Assembly: GCA_964426945.1 (NCBI GenBank)
Contig: CAYRSS010000011.1
Coordinates: 39,224 to 103,223 of the forward strand
DNA: 64,000 bases
Direction of reading: 5' to 3'
Origin: CAYRSS01 sp964426945
GTDB lineage: Bacteria; Planctomycetota; Phycisphaerae; UBA1845
Shown here in pieces: positions 45,106 to 52,718 of this stretch; positions within the stretch are counted from its first letter, which is position 1, and every line of letters begins with the position of its first letter. Both the position numbers and the translations under genes were made by a program. A model generated the notes under the pieces. That model worked only from the letters and a program-made list of their open reading frames with translations. It had not been told where the DNA came from and made no database searches.

Positions 45106-46734
45106 ATGCGTAAGCGAACGCGTCAGAATGGCTGGCTGCCACGTGCGGTGTTGCTGGCGAGCTGCGCCCTGCTCGGATTCGCCCCCAGGGCGGTCGGCGC
45201 CGGTCTGGCGCCGGCGAAGGAATGGACGCCGCAGCGCGCCGCCCACCTGCTCCGTCGCGCGGGGTTCGGGGGCAGCGAAGCGGAGGTTCAACGCCTGCAC
45301 GAGATGGGCATCGAGGCCGCGGTGGCGTCGCTGATCGACTACGAGTCGATTCCCCAGACCGATCCCGATTTCGTCCTCACCGAGGTGCCTCACCCGCGCC
45401 AGGTTCAGCGCGCCGTGCGCGGGCTGCCCGAGGGGGAGCGGCAGGAGCTTGGCGAGCACATCCGGGTGCTCAATCGCGCGGGTCTGGCAGAGTTCCGCGC
45501 CTGGTGGCTCCGCCGCATGGCGGTGACGACGCGCCCCTTCGAGGAGAAACTGACCCTCTTCTGGCACGGACACTTCACGACCGGCGCGCAGGAAGTCAAG
45601 CAGAGCCGGCTTGTCATCCAACAGAACAAGATGATGCGTCGGCACGCAGCCGGGAGGTACGAAGCGCTGGTCAAGCAGATCTGTCGCGACCCGGCCATGA
45701 TCCATTACCTCGACAGCGCGTCCAACCGCCGGGAGATGCCCAACGAGAACTTCGCCCGGGAACTGCTTGAGCTGTTCACCCTGGGAGAGGGCAACTACAC
45801 GGAGAAGGACGTCGAGGAGGCCGCGCGGGCGTTCACCGGTTACACCGTCGAGCCCGAGGGGTTCATCTTCCGCAGCCGCTGGCACGACGGCGGCGAGAAG
45901 ACCTTCCTCGGCGTGAAGGGCAAGTTCCGCGGCGAAGACATCGTCGAAATCATCCTCAAGCGGCCGCGGTCGGCGGAGTATCTTTCCGAGCGATTGCTGC
46001 GATTCTTCGTGGGCGGCAGTCCGTCGAGCGAGCTGGTCGGGGCCATGGCCGCGCGCCTTCAGAGCACGGACTTCGACATTCGCGAAACGATGAGATCGCT
46101 GTTTTCCAGTGAGGCATTTTACGCCGCCGACGTCGTCAGCAATCACGTGAAGAGCCCGGTCGAGTTCGTTGTCAGCGCGGTGCGATCGATGGGCATCGAT
46201 CCGCAGTCCTGCGACTGGTGGGCGCTGTCAAACCTGGTCGGCGAAATGGGTCAGGAGCTCTACCAGCCGCCCAACGTCAAGGGCTGGGACGGCGGGACCG
46301 CCTGGATCTCGGCGGCCACGCTGGTGAAGCGACAGCAGTGCGCGATCACCCTCATCGAGGGGCTGCCCGAGCGTCTCGTCGAGCGCCGCAGCGAGCGCCT
46401 CGCCGAACTGTCGCACATCCGCGATGAGGTCAAAGAGAAGCTTGGTGATCGGGTCGAACTCAAGTTTGCCCCGATCCAGGTGCCCTCGGTCCGACAGCCA
46501 CGTTGCGACGTGAAACAGCTCCTGGCCGAGCGGGAGTCGTGGACCACGGGTCCCCTCGTCGATCGCCTTGCGGAGCGGCTCCTGTGCGTGCCGCTGAGCC
46601 CCGCGGCCCGCGATGCGCTCGTCGAACTCCTTGGCGGCGACAAGCCGGTTCGCCTTTCAGATCGCGATCATGTCCGCGCCGTCGAGCGCCTGCTCCAGGC
46701 GATCATGACGCTGCCGGAGTATCAGCTGCTCTGA
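45106..46734 (+). CDS. DUF1800 family exported protein
   Basis: This 542-residue protein has a basic start, a hydrophobic export segment (AVLLASCALLGFAPRAVGA, residues 14-32), and then the DUF1800 fold. Family markers are AAHLLRRAGFGGSEAEV, LTLFWHGHFTTG, MPNENFARELLELFTLGEGNYTE and ELYQPPNVKGWDGGTAWI. DUF1800 proteins are very common in planctomycetes, usually next to a DUF1501 gene. That partner is absent here: downstream is a convergent thioesterase. Function is unknown. ATG 45106 is preceded by GGGAGG. Confidence 0.9.
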   Translation: MRKRTRQNGWLPRAVLLASCALLGFAPRAVGAGLAPAKEWTPQRAAHLLRRAGFGGSEAEVQRLHEMGIEAAVASLIDYESIPQTDPDFVLTEVPHPRQVQRAVRGLPEGERQELGEHIRVLNRAGLAEFRAWWLRRMAVTTRPFEEKLTLFWHGHFTTGAQEVKQSRLVIQQNKMMRRHAAGRYEALVKQICRDPAMIHYLDSASNRREMPNENFARELLELFTLGEGNYTEKDVEEAARAFTGYTVEPEGFIFRSRWHDGGEKTFLGVKGKFRGEDIVEIILKRPRSAEYLSERLLRFFVGGSPSSELVGAMAARLQSTDFDIRETMRSLFSSEAFYAADVVSNHVKSPVEFVVSAVRSMGIDPQSCDWWALSNLVGEMGQELYQPPNVKGWDGGTAWISAATLVKRQQCAITLIEGLPERLVERRSERLAELSHIRDEVKEKLGDRVELKFAPIQVPSVRQPRCDVKQLLAERESWTTGPLVDRLAERLLCVPLSPAARDALVELLGGDKPVRLSDRDHVRAVERLLQAIMTLPEYQLL

Positions 46735-47186
46735 GGATTCCGCGCGGCCGGAAGCACGTCCGCAGAGGGTCGGGGCTGCGCCGGGAGGCGCATGTAGGTC
46801 ACCTGCGCCACGGCCACCTGTGTACCCTGCGTATCGAACAGATCCACGGCCACCGGGCACAGGGTGCGCCCGACCTTGATCGTTCTCGCCTCGGCGATAA
46901 CGTCGGTGAAGCACGGCGCGAGAAACCGGATGTTCATGTCCGTGGTCGTCATCGCCTGGTCGGGGCCGGTGACGGTCATGATCGCGAAGCAGGCGATGCT
47001 GTCCGCGATCGTCATCAGCAGCCCGCCGTGGTAGGAGCCGTAGATCCCCACCAGCCGGGCATCGTATGGCACGCGCATCCGGCAGGCTCCCTTGTCGAAC
47101 GACTCGATCTGGAATCCGAGCGTCGCCACGATGGGAATGGGCGCGATGCGGTCCAGGATGGCCTGCCTTCGTGCGGCGTCGAGCAT
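46722..47186 (-). CDS. PaaI-like hotdog thioesterase
   Basis: This 154-residue cytoplasmic hotdog-fold protein has the hallmark helix GIYGSYHGGLLMTIADSIA and the following strand TTDMNIRFLAP. It probably cleaves acyl- or aryl-CoA thioesters; the substrate is unknown. ATG 47184-47186 was chosen because AAAGGA lies seven to eight bases upstream. Its 3' end overlaps the DUF1800 stop on the other strand by 13 bases. Confidence 0.88.
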   Translation of the reverse strand: MLDAARRQAILDRIAPIPIVATLGFQIESFDKGACRMRVPYDARLVGIYGSYHGGLLMTIADSIACFAIMTVTGPDQAMTTTDMNIRFLAPCFTDVIAEARTIKVGRTLCPVAVDLFDTQGTQVAVAQVTYMRLPAQPRPSADVLPAARNPQSS

Positions 47187-47289
47187 GAGGTTCCTTTCTT
47201 CAGCGGCGGGTCTACGGCCCCCGGAGAGGGATAGCATCGCGAGGGACCGCCACGCCGCAAGCTGAGGGGGGAGACCGGCTCCTCGGCTT

Positions 47290-47317
47290 TGTCGGCCCCC
47301 GCCCGCGGTCTATAATG
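47290..47317 (+). promoter_or_regulatory. Strong promoter of the membrane protein gene at 47377
   Basis: TTGTCG (47290-47295), 16-base spacer, perfect TATAAT (47312-47317). The start codon lies 59 bases downstream of the -10, with GAGGTG as SD. Confidence 0.6.
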
Positions 47318-47376
47318 CCGCCCGATCCCGGCGTGCGCCGCGCGACGCCCGCCTATTCCCGTGTCGAGGTGGGCCC

Positions 47377-48660
47377 ATGTCCTCGCAACCAGCCACGCCA
47401 AGTTCGTTCGACAGAATCGCCGACGCCAGCGGGTTGGGCCTGCTGGCCGGCCTGTTGCGACAGGCCCTCAAGCCGGAGCGACTCCTCGTCGCCTTTCTCG
47501 GCGTCGTCGCAACGCTCGTGCTGACCTCGACCCTGGACACCGTCTGGGCGTGGGCCGGGGCCGGCGTTTCGACCGACGCGCTGGAGCGGCATCTCGCCGG
47601 GGCGGCACCTGTCGCGGCCGCTGATCCGCCCCCCGCCACGGGTCCGTGGGAGGCCTTCTGGCGGGTCGAGCGTGGGGCCATTACCGGCACGCTCGCTTCC
47701 GCCGTGCCCGGCCTCTCCGCGTGGAAGGAAGGGGCGGCGGGCGAGTTTCTGCAGTCCTGCCGCGACGGACGCACCGCGGTCGAGCATTTCTCTCGGGCGA
47801 TCCGCGGCGTCTGGTGGCTGCTGACGGCCCATCCGGTCTACTTCCTGCTGCTCGCCGTCGGGCTGCTGGGGATCTGGTCCGCTGCCGGCGGCGTGGTGTC
47901 TAGGGTCGGGGCGCTGGAGATGACCCGGGGCGAGCCCGCGGTGCTTCCGCCGGCGGTCCGGTTCACGCGGAAGCACTTCGCCGGGCTGTTCTTTGCGCCC
48001 TGTTTTCCGCTGGTCCTGGCCGCCGTCGCGGCGATCCTGCTCGCGGCGTACGGCCTGCTCATGAAGCTGCCGATCCTCGGCGACATTGTCGGCGGCGCTC
48101 TTTTCTTCCTCGCCCTGCTCGGCGGGGTGGCGATCACGGTGCTGCTGATCGGCGCCTGCGCGGGCGGGCCGCTGATGATCCCGGCGGTGACCGTCGACGG
48201 AGAGGACGCCTTCAATGCGTTCAGCCGCGCGGTGAGCTATGCGTTCCGCAAACCGTGGAAGACGGCGTGGTACGGGGTGGTCGTGCTGATGTACACGGCG
48301 GTGTGCTGGCTGGCCGCCGCGCTGGTTGTGTGGGCTGGGGCGGCGGTGACGCGTGGGCTGGTGTCGTGGGGCGGAGCGACGCCGCTCGGGCTTGCGGCCC
48401 GCGGCCCGGAGGAGAAGATCAGCGCCGCCTGGCCACTGCACGGCCCGCTTGAGCTGTTCACCTGGCCGACGTCAACGAATCTCGGCGGTGCGGACTACAT
48501 CGCCGCCTTCCTCATCGGCCTGGCCGCTCTGGCGGCGACGGGCCTGCTCTGGGCCCTGCTGGCGTCCCTTTACCTGCACGCCGCGACGGCGATGTATCTC
48601 CTGCTGCGGCGCGATGCCGACGGTACGGACCTGCAGGAAGTTTTCCTCGAAGAAACTTGA
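47377..48660 (+). CDS. Multi-pass membrane protein of unknown function
   Basis: This 427-residue integral membrane protein has six or seven hydrophobic segments: near 36-55 (LLVAFLGVVATLVLTSTLD), 150-170, 205-230, 235-260, 290-320 and 385-410. The large first loop (about residues 60-145) probably faces the periplasm. The sequence has a look common among conserved planctomycete membrane proteins (FAPCFPLVLAAVAA; ITVLLIGACAGGPLMIPAV). No transport or enzymatic motif was found. ATG 47377 has SD GAGGTG. The stop is immediately next to the stop of the convergent PH-domain gene. Confidence 0.75.
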   Translation: MSSQPATPSSFDRIADASGLGLLAGLLRQALKPERLLVAFLGVVATLVLTSTLDTVWAWAGAGVSTDALERHLAGAAPVAAADPPPATGPWEAFWRVERGAITGTLASAVPGLSAWKEGAAGEFLQSCRDGRTAVEHFSRAIRGVWWLLTAHPVYFLLLAVGLLGIWSAAGGVVSRVGALEMTRGEPAVLPPAVRFTRKHFAGLFFAPCFPLVLAAVAAILLAAYGLLMKLPILGDIVGGALFFLALLGGVAITVLLIGACAGGPLMIPAVTVDGEDAFNAFSRAVSYAFRKPWKTAWYGVVVLMYTAVCWLAAALVVWAGAAVTRGLVSWGGATPLGLAARGPEEKISAAWPLHGPLELFTWPTSTNLGGADYIAAFLIGLAALAATGLLWALLASLYLHAATAMYLLLRRDADGTDLQEVFLEET

Positions 48661-49251
48661 CTATCCGTCGATCGCATCGCGGATGGCGCGGCGGATCTTG
48701 TCGTGGACGAGGTCGGGATCGGCCACCCAGCGCCACACGCGCGGCGTGTCGTGCTCGCGCTCGGTGACCATGGTGATCGAGCCGATGCTCAGCAGCCGAT
48801 CGAGGGGTTCGCGCGTGAGATAGGTGTTGCGGATGTCCACCAGCAGCAGGGCGGAGACCCGCGGACGGCGAACGCCGCGAATGTCCATCACCCGGCGATT
48901 GGTCAGCAGGTGCCAACGGGGGATCCATCGAACCAGCGCCAGGCCGAATCGCGCGGCGCCGATGAGCAGGATCGCCTGAACGGTCATCGCCAGCGACAGG
49001 CCGGGCAGCGGCGCACCCAGGACCGAAACCGCGATCGCCAGAGCCAGGCTGGTCACCCACCACGGCGCCGAGGTCAGCAGTGGCTGCCACATCGACGGCT
49101 TGATCGCCATCAGCACCACCTCGCCGCCGTCAATCAGCCCGCTGGGAATGGTGAGCCCGACCGCGCCGAGTTCGGCGTGGGCCGGAGGTGCGTCGGCCGC
49201 GGCGAACGGGTGAAAGGACGCATCAGAACGGGATGGGCGGTCGTCGGTCAT
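48661..49251 (-). CDS. Membrane protein with bacterial PH domain (YdbS/bPH2-like)
   Basis: This 196-residue protein has an extended N-terminus and two hydrophobic segments (VTSLALAIAVSVLGAPLPG, LSLAMTVQAILLIGAA). The PH-like region follows: RWHLLTNRRVMDIRGVRRPRVSALLLVDIRNTYL and a typical end with GSITMVTEREHD. Function unknown. It is the last gene of a minus-strand run after hpt, 45 bases away. Confidence 0.75.
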   Translation of the reverse strand: MTDDRPSRSDASFHPFAAADAPPAHAELGAVGLTIPSGLIDGGEVVLMAIKPSMWQPLLTSAPWWVTSLALAIAVSVLGAPLPGLSLAMTVQAILLIGAARFGLALVRWIPRWHLLTNRRVMDIRGVRRPRVSALLLVDIRNTYLTREPLDRLLSIGSITMVTEREHDTPRVWRWVADPDLVHDKIRRAIRDAIDG

Positions 49252-49296
49252 GTTCGGTCTCGACGGCGCTGCGGCGGGTTGACGGTCATCACGCGG

Positions 49297-49863
49297 TCAG
49301 GCGCCCGCCGCGCCCGAGGGCTGTTCGTACATCGCCGGCTTGAGCAGGCCGATGTAGCGCAGGTTCCGGTAGTGACCGTCGTAGTCCAGGCCGTAGCCCA
49401 CCACGAAGCGGTCTTCGATGTCGAACCCCACGAAGTCGGCCTTGACATCCACCGGGGCCTTCGACGGCTTGCGCAGCAGCACGGCCGTGCGTACGCTGCG
49501 GGCCCCGCGGCGCGCTACTTCACCCTGCACGAGGCGGAGCGTCTTGCCGGTGTCCAGGATGTCGTCCACGATGAGCACGTCGCGGCCCGCGACGTCAAGA
49601 TCGCGATCGGCGATGAGCCGCGCTTCCTTCGACACGGTTGTCGCGCCGGGGTAGCTCGACACGCTGACGACGTCCATCCTCAGCTTCATCGGCAGCCAGC
49701 GGATCAGGTCGGAAAGGAAAATGATGGAACCCGAGAGCACGGCCACGATGGTGACGCCTTGCTCGGCGTCCGGATAGCAGGCGGCGATGTCGCCCGCCAT
49801 TTCGCGGACGCGGCGGGCCAGGTTCTCCTCGGATATGACGACTCTCTCGAGGTCGCTGTCCAT
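49297..49863 (-). CDS. hpt: Hypoxanthine-guanine phosphoribosyltransferase
   Basis: This 188-residue purine salvage enzyme transfers ribose phosphate from PRPP to hypoxanthine or guanine. The PRPP-binding loop is VLIVDDILDTGKTL at about residues 95-108. VAVLSGSIIFLSDLIR, MDVVSVSSYPGAT and VGYGLDYDGHYRNLRYIGLL are typical. ATG 49861-49863 matches family N-termini (LERVVISEENLA). A further in-frame ATG at 49945-49947 would add 28 residues and lies five bases after a consensus -10, so a leaderless longer form is possible. Confidence 0.95.
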   Translation of the reverse strand: MDSDLERVVISEENLARRVREMAGDIAACYPDAEQGVTIVAVLSGSIIFLSDLIRWLPMKLRMDVVSVSSYPGATTVSKEARLIADRDLDVAGRDVLIVDDILDTGKTLRLVQGEVARRGARSVRTAVLLRKPSKAPVDVKADFVGFDIEDRFVVGYGLDYDGHYRNLRYIGLLKPAMYEQPSGAAGA

Positions 49864-49952
49864 GGCGGCCGGCACCCCTGTCGATCGGGAATCGGTCTGC
49901 CGAGGCGCGAGGACGGCCCGCGCGGAATCACGACTCGGCCGGGTCATCCACG

Positions 49953-49982
49953 ATTATAGGGCAGAATAGGCGGAGAGTGCAA
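49953..49982 (-). promoter_or_regulatory. Promoter of hpt
   Basis: Minus strand: TTGCAC (49982-49977), 18-base spacer, TATAAT (49958-49953). The expected transcript start is at about 49946, at the upstream in-frame ATG. Confidence 0.55.
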
Positions 49983-50006
49983 AACTCCACGATTCGCTGA
50001 CGGATT

Positions 50007-51284
50007 TCACACGGCGGCGCCGTGCGCGACATCCGCCGCCGGCGCCGCGTCGCCGGCCAGCTTCGGCAGCACGCCGTCGCCGCGCAATCGATCGATGAGG
50101 GCGGTGAGCCGGTGGCTGAAGAGGTGCTCACGCAGCGTGCGGCGCTGTCCCGCGGCGGCAATCTCGTGGCGCTCTTTCTGGTGTGCGAGGTAATAGGCGA
50201 TCTTGTCGAGCAGGTCGGCCTCGTCGTGGAACACGACGCACTCGCGACCGATCTCGAAGAACTTCGACAGTTCAGGCGTCGGGTACGTCAGCATGAATCC
50301 GCCGTGGGCGGTGATCTCGAAATGGCGGATGATCACGCTCGACTCGATGTTGCCCTTGATCAGGTTCAGACAGATCGGCACATGGCGCATCCGGCGGTGA
50401 AGCTCGCTCATGTCCCAGATGCGCGGCGTGTGCGCCAGGCCGTAGGTCTCGCCCCAGTGATCTCCGATCAGCTCAAAGGTGTCGCCGAGCTTGCGCTTCA
50501 GGAACTGCACCCACCGGTCGCGCTGCCGCACGGCGAGGTAGGCGTTGTAGACGAACTTCTCGCTGAAATACCGCTGCGATCGCGCGGTCCGCGCTGCGCG
50601 GTCCTCGCATGGCCTGGCGGGCTGGTCGCGGTCGTAGAGGTCGAAGTACATCCGGTGGAAGGGCATGCCCGGTGCATCCGCCTGTATGGCCGCTGCCAGC
50701 AGCCCGGTGAACAGCTGCCCCGGCAGCACGGGCTGCTCTGAACGAAACCACGTCGAGGCCGGATGGCCCATGAACGCCACGACCGCCCCCGGATCCGGCG
50801 CCGGCCCGAAGCTCGTATCCACCGGTTCGTCGGCGCCGGCCATCGGCGTGTACAGCACGTTGGACGCGCCGAGCCGGAGGAGTTCCTCGGCGTGCGCGGT
50901 GTCGGATATCGCCTTGATCCAGGTGCTGCTCTCCAGCAGGTGCCAGTGGTCGGCCCACGCCACTTGCGACATCGTGGAGGTGACGGGATCGAGGTAGTAC
51001 GCGACGTAGGGGATGCCGACGTCCGCACTGGCCAGGGCGAACTGACCCGGCGTGGTCGAGGACGGCACGAACGTCATCGTGCCCGTGTTGAAGTCGAGCA
51101 CCAGGTCGATGTCGTGCTTCGTCAGGAAGTCGCGGACCAGCGGACCCTGTTCGAGCCTCGCGGCGAGGGGCCGGTGAAAATCGAGGCTGAGTCCGGGCGG
51201 GAACACGTAGGGATCGTGCCCCGCCGCGCGGACTGAGCGCTCCCACTGGCCGGTCGTCGCAATGCGCAGCGGGCGTCGACTCAT
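50007..51284 (-). CDS. CgeB-like glycosyltransferase (second of tandem pair)
   Basis: This 425-residue protein has an N-terminal GT-B-like region and a C-terminal Glyco_trans_1_2-like domain: ICLNLIKGNIESSVIIRHFE, ITAHGGFMLTYPTPELSKFF, EIGRECVVFHDEADLLDKI, then YYLAHQKERHEIA. Such domains occur in CgeB/spore-maturation-type and surface-glycan transferases. It is a paralogue of the gene just upstream and overlaps it by four bases (ATGA). Donor and acceptor are unknown. Confidence 0.82.
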   Translation of the reverse strand: MSRRPLRIATTGQWERSVRAAGHDPYVFPPGLSLDFHRPLAARLEQGPLVRDFLTKHDIDLVLDFNTGTMTFVPSSTTPGQFALASADVGIPYVAYYLDPVTSTMSQVAWADHWHLLESSTWIKAISDTAHAEELLRLGASNVLYTPMAGADEPVDTSFGPAPDPGAVVAFMGHPASTWFRSEQPVLPGQLFTGLLAAAIQADAPGMPFHRMYFDLYDRDQPARPCEDRAARTARSQRYFSEKFVYNAYLAVRQRDRWVQFLKRKLGDTFELIGDHWGETYGLAHTPRIWDMSELHRRMRHVPICLNLIKGNIESSVIIRHFEITAHGGFMLTYPTPELSKFFEIGRECVVFHDEADLLDKIAYYLAHQKERHEIAAAGQRRTLREHLFSHRLTALIDRLRGDGVLPKLAGDAAPAADVAHGAAV

Positions 51285-52531
51285 CGGGAGAGGGTCTCCA
51301 TCGGCGGGTTGCCCGCCAGCAGGTCCGGCGCGACGGTCGCCGCGAGCGTCCGCAGCCGATGGCCGTGCAGGTGCGAGCCGAGCGAACGCCGCTGGCCGGC
51401 GAGGGCGATTTCGGCGGCGCGCTCCGGATGCGCGAGGTAGTAGCCCACCTTCTCCAGCAGTTCCCGCTCATCGTGGAACACGTCGCATTCGCGGCCGATT
51501 TCGAAATTCTCCGCCAGTTCGGGCTGGTCATAGCAGAGCATGAACCCACCCGCGGCGGTGATCTCGAAATGGCGCATGTTCAGGCCCGTTTCCGCGTTTC
51601 CGCTGACGAGGTTGATGTTGATCGTCATGCGGCGGAAGTGATCGAAGAACGCGTCACCGCCGGGAATCGGCGGGGCGGTCGGCAGGCCGTAGGCCCGATC
51701 CCAGTTCCGCCCGACGAGCGCAAACCGGTCGCCCAGCGTGCGCTTGAGGAAGATCACGAACCGGTCGCGGCTGCGGACGTTGAGCTGAGCGTGGTAGAAG
51801 AGCTTTGCCTGGTAGTACGCGCCGGCCTTCGCGGCGCGCGCCTCGGCGTCGTCGTCGGCCGCCGGCGCTACCCCCATGGCGTAGAGTTCCTGGTACACGT
51901 CAAAGAAGCTGGCGCCGCGCAGATCGCTGCGCACCGCGTGGGCCAGCGATCCCGCGAATAGGTGTTTCGGGGCCACCGGCTCGCGGGCGTTGAAGTAGTT
52001 CGAGTTCTGACCGCCGACGAACGACACCAGCGGTTCCAGCTTCTTCGGGTCGAGCGGCTGGGTGCGGTACGCGCGGTGAGGCGCGGCCATCGGCAGGTGC
52101 ACCACGCGAGGCACGCCGAGGCGGGCCAGTTCCTCGGCATGGGCGCGGTCCCAGACCGCCTTGGTCCACGTGCCACTGGACAGGCAGGTCCACGCCGCCG
52201 ACCACGGCAGGCCCGCGAAACTCGTGGCCACGGGGTCGATGAAGTGAGAAACGAGCGGCAACCCCGCGGCTTCGTGGGCCAGGCGAAGCCCGCCGCGGCC
52301 CTCGCCGTCGTCGACGAAGGCCAGCCCGGCCCCCGCATTGTCCAGCCACAGGCCGCAGCCAGCCTCGGCAGAATGCCGCAGCAGGTCGGGCCCAATCGCG
52401 GTTCGGGCCGCCAGATCGGCGTTGTGCGGGTTGTCGCCCGGGGCTGCGGGGGCGGGCAGGGGGACGAAATCGACCCCCGCGGCCTGGCATGCCTGCTTCC
52501 ACCACCCGCATTCAACGACGCCGATTCTCAT
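51281..52531 (-). CDS. CgeB-like glycosyltransferase (first of tandem pair)
   Basis: This 416-residue protein shares order and spacing of motifs with its downstream neighbour: HFIDPVATSFAGLPWSAAW, HAEELARLGVPRVVHLPMA, NMRHFEITAAGGFMLCYDQ, EIGRECDVFHDERELLEKV. Both likely arose by duplication. ATG 52529-52531 follows GGGGAG. Expressed as a pair, they could act one after the other on a surface glycan or glycoprotein. Confidence 0.82.
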   Translation of the reverse strand: MRIGVVECGWWKQACQAAGVDFVPLPAPAAPGDNPHNADLAARTAIGPDLLRHSAEAGCGLWLDNAGAGLAFVDDGEGRGGLRLAHEAAGLPLVSHFIDPVATSFAGLPWSAAWTCLSSGTWTKAVWDRAHAEELARLGVPRVVHLPMAAPHRAYRTQPLDPKKLEPLVSFVGGQNSNYFNAREPVAPKHLFAGSLAHAVRSDLRGASFFDVYQELYAMGVAPAADDDAEARAAKAGAYYQAKLFYHAQLNVRSRDRFVIFLKRTLGDRFALVGRNWDRAYGLPTAPPIPGGDAFFDHFRRMTININLVSGNAETGLNMRHFEITAAGGFMLCYDQPELAENFEIGRECDVFHDERELLEKVGYYLAHPERAAEIALAGQRRSLGSHLHGHRLRTLAATVAPDLLAGNPPMETLSR

Positions 52532-52632
52532 CCGGTCTCCCCGGGGTGGTTCGTCGCCCCCTAGGGGAGGTATCGGGCATCCCCACCGCGATGCATGAAA
52601 GCCGGTGGCCGGGGCGACCGGGGCGCAAAGGC

Positions 52633-52667
52633 GCGGGGCGGCAGGTCTGATCGACCCGCCGCCCCGC
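52633..52667 (-). terminator. Terminator of the subtilisin gene
   Basis: GCGGGGCGGCAGGTC (52633-52647) pairs with GACCCGCCGCCCCGC (52653-52667) with one mismatch and a five-base loop, about 50 bases past the stop of the minus-strand protease. A short T-tract follows on that strand. Confidence 0.75.
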
Positions 52668-52718
52668 AAAGATTGTTCAAAGCCTGAGCCGCACGCCCTT
52701 TGATGGGCGCTGGCCACC

